Assembly: GCA_030549335.1 (NCBI GenBank)
Contig: CM060194.1
Location: 72,018,077-72,082,076 of the forward strand
Direction of reading: 5' to 3'
Length of the DNA stretch: 64,000 nucleotides
Origin: Pontederia crassipes
Taxonomy: Eukaryota > Streptophyta > Magnoliopsida > Commelinales > Pontederiaceae
Below are positions 12,339-23,194 of this stretch, piece after piece. The notes beneath the pieces were generated by a model. It saw nothing but the letters and a program-made list of their open reading frames with translations, was not told the DNA's origin and did not search any database. Each line of letters begins with the position of its first letter. The first letter of the stretch is position 1. A program made the position numbers and the translations under genes.

Positions 12339-13879
12339 CAACAAACAATTAATACCATTGTTACCGAAAAAAGGTGCATATGAACTTGCAAAGTCAAAGA
12401 GCACTTCAAAAATCGGTTCCCTGAGATAACCGAAGAGAACATTCTATTCTCACGAGCTGCATGCATAGGTCTTGTTGCTACATGGTCAAAGGACAAGATC
12501 ACTCTTCACACAAAATAGGGACATGTTCTCTTGTTTTGCTCCATCCATACATAGGAAACTTGTAGTGGTCGATACCTATTTGTTATCGTTGACATTTCAT
12601 GTTGTAAATAACTGCATTTTTTCCACATTTTATCCATTTGAGGGTGGCTTTTGTCTCATGACATATTGTATTTTTTTTTCAGTCATGGGTTATATACTTA
12701 TATGATTGCATGTCTGTGGATTGAGCGGACTAATTAAGCATCTTCCTTCTGGATTGACTATTGAGAGACCATTACGTGCAAAATTCTAAACTTCAAATTT
12801 CTCATAGTTGCTAGTGAAAATTGCTTCACTGACGTTAATTTCTTGGCGGATGCGCAAGTCAGTTGTGTTGCAGAGTTGACGGTTCGAGACTGTTTGTTCT
12901 TGTAAAAGATAGCGTCCATGAGGTCGTTTTGAAGTCAAATATGTAATGTTTTCAAAACCTCAAATGCAATTTCCACGTTTATGCCATTCCGTTGAACAGA
13001 ACGATCACTTTGCTTCTCCATTATTTAGAGAGGAATTTGAACCCTTAACCATTTGCTATCGAGATTATTTGCTTGTCCAAAAGAGAGGAATTTAAACCTT
13101 TGACCATATGACCATTTCAAAATGTTACAATAATGACATATTTTTATGACATAATAGAATATTTAAGAAATTTATTAATTTCATTCTAAAATTAATATAT
13201 CAATATATACATTATTAATTGCTTTTAGAATTAGAGGAAGAGGGGTGGACCTCCCTCAACCTATATGGGTCAAGAAATATAAAACGAATCATGCGTATTG
13301 AATAAATTCACACAGTTTGGATAAGGCCTGTCGATTAACGTGATTCAGTTTTATGCTTTATTTCTTTGAGCATGATCCGTACATGAATCATTGCCGGTTC
13401 ATATCCATTTATAATGGGAATAAAAAGTTAATAAACGTAAGAAAATGTTGAGTTGGAAGTTAAAAGTATTTTGATCTAGTAAAATGCTAGCTCAGAAATA
13501 TGTTTGCGGTTAAGAAACTTCAATTGTGCCAGCTTGGTGATTTTATTATAGCATGATATATAATATATTTATTTTGTTATCTAATCAATTATATTATTAT
13601 ATATCATATTTAAAAAAGGAAAAATGAACATGTCATATTTTTTCTATATCACTTGTCAAATTATTTTACGCATACTCTTTAATTTTTTTACCAATAATTT
13701 AAAGGATAAAACAATAAATTTATAATATAAGAAATGATTATATCTTAATCCTCTGAACTATTAATAAAGGAATATATATATATATATATATGAAATCGTT
13801 TGACATCCCAAAAGTGTGTGAAACTATCACGATAATTAAATCTTCAAATAAACATAGCGTATCTAAAATATGTATAATC
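12339..13879. other. Intergenic, no gene recognised
   Basis: This region follows the VTT stop codon and contains its 3' UTR and polyadenylation region. Short reading frames are present but none resembles a known protein. An (AT)n run lies at about 13771-13790. Confidence 0.6.
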
Positions 13880-14359
13880 ATATGTTTTAGGAGTGAGGAC
13901 GGGCCGGAACGACCCGATCGTAACGGCTGGAATTTCTCAAATTTTTCCCGGCTCAAAATTTCTCAAATTTTTTTCGGCCCGATTATATCAGGTCGGGACC
14001 GAGTCTCATTCTTCCGGAATCCGGTCAGGACCGGTTCAGATTGTAAAAATTCGAATCGTGTCCCGATCCGGTATCATATGTTATATTAATATATTAAATT
14101 TTTAATAATATTTTATTTACATATATTTTAATTAAAATTTTATAGTTTATTATATATATTAAACATACAACATATTATATTATTATATATATTTTAATTA
14201 ATTAATTATTATATTTATATAATACTATTTAATTTTTTTAATATTATATTTAATTTTTTATAGATTATGATCGAACCGGTATAATTGGGAATGCACAAGA
14301 CAAATCGAGTCGGTCGAAACTCGGTCCCGAATTCGGTTTTGCTCATCCCTAATATGTTT
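13880..14359. mobile_element. hAT-type non-autonomous element with 8-bp TSD
   Basis: The element (13888-14351, 464 bp) starts TAGGAGTGAG and ends CTCATCCCTA, imperfect terminal inverted repeats. It is flanked by ATATGTTT at 13880-13887 and 14352-14359, a perfect 8-bp duplication as expected for hAT. The interior has ACCGG/GGTCGG-rich subterminal sequence around an AT-rich core and no coding capacity. Partial copies of its right half recur at about 14513-14703 and 14758-15027. Confidence 0.85.
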
Positions 14360-15067
14360 CCTGATAGTGTCAATTTAATTTCCCATTCAATTTTTTTTCA
14401 TTCCTAGTTGAAATATATTCAAATTTGGAATAATTCAAGACAAGACAAAATGAATCATGAAATAGGTTGTGCAGAAAATTTTGAAAATTGAAAACAAAGA
14501 ACAAGAACGCTAATATTGAACATTTTTTAATAAATATTATATTATTATATATGAATATTAATTAGTAACTATAATAGTATTAAACAATTTTTAATAATAT
14601 TTTTAATTATTTATTTATTGTGATCGAACTGGGACAATCGAAAATGTCCAGGACAAACCGACTCAGTCGGAACCCGATCCCAAACTCGATTTTGCTCATC
14701 CCTAATATGTTTTCTTATGGTGTCAATTTAATTCCCCATTCAATTCTATTCATCCCTAATATAGTATCATATATTATATTAATATATTAAATTTTTAATA
14801 ATATTTCATTTACATCTATTTTAATTCATTATAGTTTATTATATATATTAAACATACAACATATTATATTACTATATATGCATTTTAATTAATAATAATT
14901 ATATTTATATAATAGTATTAAACATATTTTTTATATTATATTTAATTTTTGTATTGATTATGATCGAATCGGGACAATCGAGAATGCCTAGGGCAAATCG
15001 AGTCGGTCAAAACTCGATTTTGTTCATTCCTAATATGTTTGCTAATGGTGTCAATTTAATTCCGTAT
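14352..15067. repeat. Duplicated blocks of flank sequence plus hAT right half
   Basis: The right flank of the hAT element (ATATGTTT...GTGTCAATTTAATT...) reappears at about 14704 and 15028, each time preceded by a hAT right half ending in CATCCCTA or a close variant. The first flank copy (14352-14512) extends to AACGCTA, the same stretch that abuts the tRNA-Asn gene at 18330. This is the left part of the tandem array described below. Confidence 0.75.
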
Positions 15068-16078
15068 AAATTACATCAAATGCCCTCCAACTTTGATGTT
15101 TGCTCAGTGATGTCCTTCAATTTCACTTTGTAACACGAATGCCCTCCATCTTTTATCTCGTTTCATACGATGCCCTCCTTACCTACAATCATCGGTCTCC
15201 CGATCACAACACTGATGTGGCATCTCTCTCCTCTCCACGTTCACATTACAACATTGTGGCAATATTAAAAAATAATAAAAAATATCACGTGAAGCTACAC
15301 ATCGAAGCTCGTCACGAGCATAGCGAGGGGGTCCTTGCGACCTTGACGAGGTCGCATGACCTCTGACAAAGCCTCAGCCGAGGAGCACAGAAGGATGGGG
15401 GGTCCCAGAGAGAGGTGGTCATCCCCCACCCCCCTCCTTGCGACCTCGTCGGTGGTCGTAAGGAGGAGGGCGACCCCCCCTTCCCCCCAACCCCACCCCT
15501 CGCAAGGAGGGGGGTGCCCCTCCTCCTTCCCTGCACTGGACGGCGAGCGCAGGGGGGTGGGGGTTGCCCCCCTCCCTACGACCTCACTCGTCGGAGGTCG
15601 CAGGGAAGGGGCGATCCCCCTCCTTCCCTATGCCCACGTGAAGGAAGGGGGGAGGGGGGCGACCCCCCCCCCCCCCCCCCCCCCCTCCTTCCTTGTGCTC
15701 GCACGAGGGGCGGGGGATCGACGAGTGCTGGGAAGGAAGGAGGGTCGCCCCAAGGAGAGGGGCAACCCCTCCACTCCCTGCGCTCATCGGTTGAGGCATC
15801 GTTGGAGGTCATGTGACCTCGCCAGAGGTTGCAGGGATCCCCTCTCGCTGCACTAGTGACGGGCTTCGATGTGCAGCTTCACGTGATATTTTTTATTATT
15901 TTTTAATATTGCCATGACATTGTAACATGAATGTGGAGAGGAGAGAGATCGCCGATTGTAAGTAAGGAGTGCATCAGGTGAAACGAGTTAAAAGATAGAG
16001 GGTATTCGTATTACAAAGTGAAGTTGGAGGACATCGTCGAGCAAACGTCAATGTTGGAGGACATTTAGTGCAATTTTT
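15068..16078. mobile_element. Long-TIR fold-back element, about 1 kb
   Basis: The left arm (15068 to about 15340) and right arm (about 15823-16078) are imperfect inverted copies some 250-270 bp long. The left arm runs TTACATCAAATGCCCTCCAA...CACGTGAAGCTACACATCGAAG; the right arm runs CTTCGATGTGCAGCTTCACG...TTGGAGGACATTTAGTGCAA. The centre is extremely GC-rich, with GAGGTCG/CGACCTC motifs and a C24 run (15663-15686). No transposase is present. It may be a Mutator-like or other fold-back element; no clear target duplication was identified. Right-arm copies make up part of each unit downstream. Confidence 0.75.
15663..15686. repeat. Poly-C tract of about 24 bases
   Basis: A C homopolymer lies in the GC-rich core of the fold-back element and could be a length-error site in the assembly. 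Confidence 0.9.
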
Positions 16079-18329
16079 CCATTTAATTTCCCATTCAATT
16101 TTATTCATCCCTAGTTGAAATTTATTCAAATTTGGAATAATTCAAGATAAGACAATGAATCATGAAATATGTTGTGCAAAAAATTTTAAAAATTGAAACC
16201 AAAAGAAAGAACAAAATGCTAAAGGGGACGACCCCCTCACCACTTGCGCTCGTCGGCTGAGCCCTCACCGGAGGTCGTGCGACCTCGCCGGAGGTCGTGC
16301 GACCTCGCCGGAGGTCGTGCGACCTCGCCGGAGGTCGTGCGACCTCGCCGGAGGTCGTGCGACCTCGCCGGAGGTCGTGCGACCTCGCCGGAGGTCGTGC
16401 GACCTCGCCGGAGGTCGCAGGGACCCCCCTCACTGTGCCAATGACGAGCTTCGATGCGCAGCTCCATGTGTCTTTTTTATTTTTTTATTATTTTTTAATA
16501 TTGTCACGACATTGTAACGTGAACGTGGAGAGAAAAGCGACGTCACGTTAGCTTGTGATCGGGAGACTGCTGATTGTAGGTAAGGAGGGCATTCATGAAA
16601 TGAGTTAAAAGACGGAGGACATTCGTGTTACAAAATGAAGGAAGGCATCAATGAGCAGTCGTCAAAGTTGGAGGGCATTTGGTGTAATTTTTTCATTTAA
16701 TTTTCCATTCAATTTTATTCACCCTAGTTGAAAATATATTCAAATTTGGAATAATTCAAGATAAAACAATATGAATCATGAAATAAGTTGCGCATAAAAT
16801 TTTAAAAATTGAAAACAAAAAAAGAAGAAAAATGCTAGAGGGGCGACCCCCATCCCCTGCGCTCGTCGATTGAGGCCTCATCGGAGGTCGTGCGATCTCG
16901 ACGAAGGTCGTGCGACCTCGTCGGAGGTCGCAGGGACCCCCTCATTGCGCAAGAGACGAGCTTCGACTAGCATTTTTATTTTTTTAATATTGCCATGACA
17001 TTATAACATGAACGTGGAGATAATAGAGATGCCACGTCAGCGTCACATCAGCGCTGTGACCGGGAGACCGCCGATTGTAGGTAAGGATGACATCGGGTGA
17101 AACGAGTTAAAAAATGGAGGACATTCGTGTTACAAAGTGAAATTGAAAGATATTGCTAAGCAAATATAAAAGTTGGAGGGCATTTGGTGTAAGTTTTTCA
17201 TTTAATTCCTCAATCAATTTTATTCATCCCTAGTTGAAATAATTCAAGATAAGACAAAATGAACTATGAAATAGCTTGTGCATAAAATTTCAAAAATTGA
17301 AAACAAAAAAAAAAAAGAACAAAAACACTAGAGGGGGCGACCCCCCTCCCCCACACACACCCTGCGCACGTCGGTTGAGGCCTCGTCGGAGGTCGTGCGA
17401 CCTCGTCAGAGGTTGCAGGTTCCCCCCTCGTTGCGCAAGAGATGAATTTCGACTGACAATTTATTTTAATATTGTCACAACATTATAATGTGAACATTGA
17501 GAGAAGAGAGACGCGATGTCAGCGTCACATCAACGCCGTGATCGGGAGACCACCGATTGTAGGTAAGGATGGCTTCGAGTGAAATGAGTTAAAAAATAGA
17601 GGACATTCGTGATACAAAGTAAAATTGGAAGACACCACTGAGCAAACATCAAAGTTGAAGGGCATTTGATGTAATTTTTTTATTTAATTCTTCAATCAAT
17701 TTTATTCATCCCTAGTTGAAATATATTCAAATTTGAAATAATTCAAGATAACACAAAATGAACCATGAAATAGGTTGTGCATAAAATTTCAAAAATTGAA
17801 AAAAAAGAACAAAAACACTAGAGGGGGCGACCCCTCCCCCACACACACACTGCGCAGGTCGATTGAGGCCTCGTCGGAGGTCGCAGGGACCCCTCTCGTT
17901 GCGCAAGAGACGGATTTCGACTGACATTTTTTTAATATTGTCACGACATTATAATGTGAACGTGGAGAGAAGAGAGACGCAATATCAACGTCACATCAAC
18001 GCTGTGATCGGAAGACCACCGATTGTAGGTAAGGATGGCATCAACGCTGTGATCGGGAGACCACCGATTGTAGGTAAGGATGACATCGGGTGAAATGAGT
18101 TAAAAAATGAAGAACATTCATGATACAAAGCAAAATTAGAAGACATCGTTGAGCAAATATCAAAGTTGGAGAGCATTTGATGTAGTTTTTTCATTTAATT
18201 CCTCAATCAATTTTATTCATCCCTAGATGAAATATATTCAAATTTAAAATAATTCAAGATAACACAAAATGAACCATGAAAAGGTTGTGCAGAAAATTTT
18301 AAAAATTGAAAACAAAAAAAAAACAAAAA
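16079..18329. repeat. Diverged tandem array, period about 490-620 bp
   Basis: Each unit has a flank block (CATTTAATT...TTTTATTCATCCCTAG...TTGAAAACAAA...GCTAG), then a GC-rich block (GGGGCGACCCC...GGAGGTCG...), then the right arm of the fold-back element ending GGAGGGCATTTGGTGTAATTTT. Flank blocks start near 16079, 16696, 17200, 17689 and 18194, giving spacings of about 617, 504, 489 and 505 bp. The first unit is longer because of the 20-bp minisatellite. The last flank block runs straight into the tRNA-Asn gene. A further 46-bp duplication lies at 17996-18087. Confidence 0.85.
16271..16420. repeat. 20-bp minisatellite of hairpin units (7 perfect copies)
   Basis: The unit GAGGTCGTGCGACCTCGCCG is repeated seven times without change (16271-16410), followed by a half copy. 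Within each unit GAGGTCG and CGACCTC are complementary around a 2-base TG centre, so every unit can fold as a 7-bp hairpin. The 20-bp unit contains no stop in any frame, which explains the spurious Arg-rich frames on both strands. Confidence 0.95.
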
Positions 18330-18354
18330 CGCTAGAAAGGAGGGCTTGAACCTC

Positions 18355-18387
<33 letters not shown>

Positions 18388-18404
18388 AACTGAGCTATTC
18401 CAGC
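18330..18404 (-). tRNA. tRNA-Asn (GTT)
   Basis: The minus strand reads GCTGGAATAGCTCAGTTGGT at the 5' end. It continues with an anticodon arm with GTT at 18370-18368, a T arm GGAGG-TTCAAGC-CCTCC, and an acceptor 3' strand CTAGC plus discriminator G. The A box (TAGCTCAGTTGG) and B box (GGTTCAAGCCC) are intact. It matches the plant nuclear tRNA-Asn(GTT) as I remember it, except that the acceptor 3' strand has three T residues where two are expected. That bulges the stem and makes a 75-nt form. A T-rich Pol III terminator follows immediately. It is either functional with a bulge or a recent pseudogene. Confidence 0.85.
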
Positions 18405-19375
<971 letters not shown>

Positions 19376-20075
19376 TAAGGCTATGTTTGACAACACAAAA
19401 ATTAGCATTTCAAGTAGCTTTTAACAGTTCAAATGATAAATTTTTGTTTGATAAATGATAAAAATAAATAGCGTTTAGCGTTTCATATAAATATATTAAA
19501 AAGTTACTTCTACTAACATTTAGTGATTAGAGATTAGCGTTTTATTTTTTTCTCAATTTTACGATTTTTACCCTTATTCAAATATATTATTTCTTTCTAA
19601 CTTATCTTATTTTTTTCTTAGTTTTATTTTATAATCATTTAACCATATTTCTTTTCATATTCATGTTTAATTAATTACAAATTATTTATATGTTAACAAT
19701 GAATAAAAAATTCACAATCAATATTTTCATATAATCGGTGCATTATATAAAATTTATTGTCAATATAAATTTATATATATTAGCAAAAACATTAGTTGTA
19801 AAATTGTATTTTATTTAATTAAGATACAAATATTTAATTTATTTTATTATAATATAATTTATATAGTGCTTAAATTAAATATTTATCATGTGTCTAATTA
19901 TGTTATTTTATATTTATCGACTAATTCTACCGTTAAATTTATGAAACACTTATTTGGTACAACATCTAACCGCTAATTATCATTCGTTACCCGTTATTCG
20001 TTAGCTAATTCGTTATCCACTAATTGCATTATTATATGCTTATCAAATAATTAGTAATGTTAAACAGAGCTTAAG
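19376..20075. mobile_element. Possible hAT-like MITE
   Basis: The left end TAAGGCTATGTTTGACAAC and the right end GTTAAACAGAGCTTAA are imperfect inverted copies, and the interior is AT-rich without coding sequence. The GGCTCTGTTTG-type terminus is common among plant hAT-like MITEs. A target duplication was not evident, so the boundaries and class are tentative. Confidence 0.4.
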
Positions 20076-20389
20076 TATAAGCAACAGTCAAACTTTGATA
20101 TTCATCTATCTTCTTTGTATGTTGCTATCGCACAAATTACATCATGAACACCCCTTCTCATCGCGTGTAGATTAAAAAAAATTATAATAGCAAAATGATT
20201 TTTTTAAATGAACTTTTTGAGTTTGACGTGATGTTTTCTTTTTTTAATATATATATTATTTTTTTCTCATTCTTCAAACAAAATAAATTATAAATAAATA
20301 TAATATTATAACATAATTAATTTAATATCATTTAATATTTATTATTTTGGGTAAAAATATATCTTATTGAATAAATCATTAAAATATTA

Positions 20390-22480
20390 TTTATTATAGT
20401 TTAGTAATATATTTTTAACAAAAAACTTAATATAATATTTTAATTTATACTCAATATTTTATTAATTATTAAATTATATTATATATTTATATTTTATTCA
20501 AACAATTTATTAAAATAAATTTATCACATTTAATTTTAAAATTTTATTATGTTTTATTCTATTTAAACACATTTAATTTGTAAATTCAATTATTTATCAA
20601 AAAGTTTGAAAATACTACAAGAGTTGAGATGTGTAGGATCCCGAGGTACCAAGAGGGGAGTGAATTGGTGCTTAAAATCGAATTTATCGATTTTATAAAA
20701 TATGTCGCGAAAGTCTAAAATTGATTCAACAATCTTTAAAACAACACAAATTAAATCAGATTACAAGCACAACATTAGAAGGAGAGGGAGAAAGAAATCA
20801 AACACGATGAACACGGTGGTTTGTTGACGAGGTTTAGTCATACTTTGATCTACGTCTCCGCTTCGACTTCTTGATCTGGAGACCGTCGGAGATTCCACTA
20901 GAACTCTTCCTTCATTTCAAATGGGGCAAGGAATGAAGTCCTTTGTACCATCACATTTTCTCCGCTTTAAGAGGTAAGTCATACATTTTCTCGAAAGCTT
21001 TATCTTTTCTCTGACTCAAAAGGTAAGATGTGGAAACTCTTCTACACAAAAGCTCACTCAATTTTTTTAAGAAAGATTAACTCACAAAGATAGAAGAGAT
21101 AAAGAAAAGAAAACTTAAATAATAACTTCAAAAATAAGATTTTTTTTATATAGTTTGGAATTTTTCTTCAATATTTGGATGGACGCCATTGCTTCAGACT
21201 TTGACACTCCTTTTATATACTTTAATATGTGAAAAATTCGTTTAGAATTTGTTTCACAATTTTTTCATTCAAAACTAACCATTACTGTTCATTTATATCG
21301 GGGACCGATCGAGTAGTTTATTTGATCGTTATGCGATTTTTTCAGCTTCTGCATTTAATTAGTCGACCGAACTAACAATCGCTCACTCGACCGGTATAGA
21401 CTCGACATTTTTTATTTCGCCCGTTGAGCGAATCGATCGACCTATTGATCGGTATAGTCTTGACGTTAAGCAAGCCATGCATTGATCGGTCGATTGATGT
21501 CTCGGATTGGATGTAGTCTCGATCGACCTTCTTTGCTTTGACCGGTAGGTTGACCGATCTGCACTATTTTAAGCATAACTTTTTGCAAAATTATCCAAAT
21601 TAAACAATCTTAAATTTTATAAATAATTTACAGAATTTTTTACAACTTTAATATTCATTATTCATCCAAAATTTAATAGGACCATAATCAATTATGTAAT
21701 CAAAGTTTAATGCATAATATTGTTCCTTTTTATTTAATTTTTTCTGCATTTAATTTTAATTTTTCAAGTTTTGTATTATCCAAATATAATTTTATATGAC
21801 ATTAAAATTTTGCTAATATGATGGAGCGGTAGCGATGTTGAAATTTTTTTTTTGAACCTCATTAGCCACGGCCAGAAATATGACCCGATGCAACTTTAAA
21901 TTAGTTAGATTCAATGGTGAACCGAAATTCATTAGTAGACTCAATAACATCGCGTGAGTTGAACAAACGACACGACTTCTTACACATTTGACTACATAAA
22001 AAAAGTTTAAAAAGTCTACGATTTTACTTCTAACGCATAAATTATGACAAATTATCGCGCACCCGATGCCCGACGGAAGTAACTACACCGGCATGCGAGG
22101 CAAAGCAAACGGTCATTCTTGGGTCCAATGATAATAAACATTTTTATATTTTATTGAATATAATTTATTATATTTTACTTATATATTTTAAAGAAAAATT
22201 ATTTAGCATAATATTTCAATTTACACTCAATATTTATTAATTATTAAAATTATATTATATATACTTCTTATATTTTATTCAAACCATTCATCAAAATAAA
22301 TTTATCATGTCAATTTTTTAAATTTTAGTATGTTTCACCACATTCATCAACTATATAAAAAATTGTTAAAAAACTACGATTACAAATTATCTCGCATCCA
22401 ATGGAAGTAACTAACTACACCTAAAGGTCGGCATGCGAGGGAAAGCAAGCGGTCATCCCCGGAGGCCCAATGATGATAAA
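20390..22480. repeat. Duplicated AT-rich blocks and retroelement remnant
   Basis: A block at about 20390-20540 (TAATTTATACTCAATATTTT...TTATTCAAACAATTTATTAAAA) recurs in diverged form at 22170-22330. A second block (ACTACACC...GGCATGCGAGG...AAAGCAA.CGGTCAT...CCAATGAT.ATAAA) occurs at 22080-22140 and 22410-22480. Between about 20636 and 21560 lies sequence with GAGGGGAGTGAATTGG and GATCGGTCGA-rich stretches. It recalls degraded LTR-retrotransposon DNA in other plants, but no LTR pair, PBS or coding region was found. Confidence 0.45.
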
Positions 22481-22869
22481 AACGAGTGCAATGTGTGGCT
22501 TGCTTGGTATGTGTAATGTGTACGAGTAAAGTCAGTAGACGATGCTGTTGCCCATTAGTTGAGTAACTTGAGTTCGTTTCACTTTCACGATTTGAAGTTT
22601 ATTTTTAACATTTTCCGAAACGAAAGTGAAAGGATAGATAAAACAGAAAAAGCAAAACTGCTTTAAAAAATTGAAATGTCCTATCAATTCCCATTTTTTA
22701 AGTTAAATAATTCACAAAAGTTACCTTTTGAAAAAAAAAGATGGGATAAATTTTTTTTTACTGAAAAATAACTAAATTTTTAAATAAAAAATAATCCCCA
22801 GCTCAAATGCGCGACAGATCACTGTCCTGTGCACACAAACCTGTGCAACCATAACTGGCAGGATGCCAC

Positions 22870-22882
22870 ATATATATATATA
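22870..22882 (+). promoter_or_regulatory. Candidate TATA box of the FLA gene
   Basis: A TATATATATATA run lies about 315 bp upstream of the FLA start codon. It would give a 5' UTR of around 280 nt that includes the GA repeat. Placement is by eye. Confidence 0.35.
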
Positions 22883-23137
22883 CATACGCTTCTATTTCTG
22901 CGGCTCGTTTCCCTACGCCGGTGTCACGTGCCCTTCTCTACTTTACCCTTTCCTCCCTTAACTGCACTATACGGTTTTTTTCTAACTCTAGTTAGTTTTC
23001 ACTCTACGCGACCGCAGTGCGAATGCGTGACCCTTTACACTCACCTTCTTATTCTCACCGGTAAGTTACCGCATCAGGTTTCAACTTTCAAGACACACTC
23101 CAACCTTTTTCGTAGTGCAACACTGCAACAAAACGAG

Positions 23138-23139
<2 letters not shown>

Positions 23140-23186
<47 letters not shown>
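23140..23186. repeat. (GA)n microsatellite in FLA 5' UTR
   Basis: About 22 GA units end roughly 9 nt before the FLA start codon. GA-rich 5' leaders are known binding sites for plant BBR/BPC factors and are often length-polymorphic; a regulatory role here is inference. Confidence 0.9.
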
Positions 23187-23189
<3 letters not shown>

Positions 23190-23194
23190 GCGCC

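Noticed and set aside
15312-15856. Long Pro/Gly/Arg-rich frames on both strands
   Set aside because: They arise from the GC-rich, stop-poor core of the fold-back element, with frames open in several registers at once and no domain.
16271-16420. CRISPR-like array
   Set aside because: The 20-bp repeats are directly head to tail with no spacers, and the DNA is a plant nuclear genome.
16122-16551. Arg-rich repeated frames (MRPRRRSCDLAGG type)
   Set aside because: They are a by-product of the 20-bp minisatellite, which has no stop in any frame.
22829-23194. N-terminal extension of the FLA reading frame
   Set aside because: It would encode the GA repeat and place 122 residues ahead of a clear signal peptide; it is 5' UTR.
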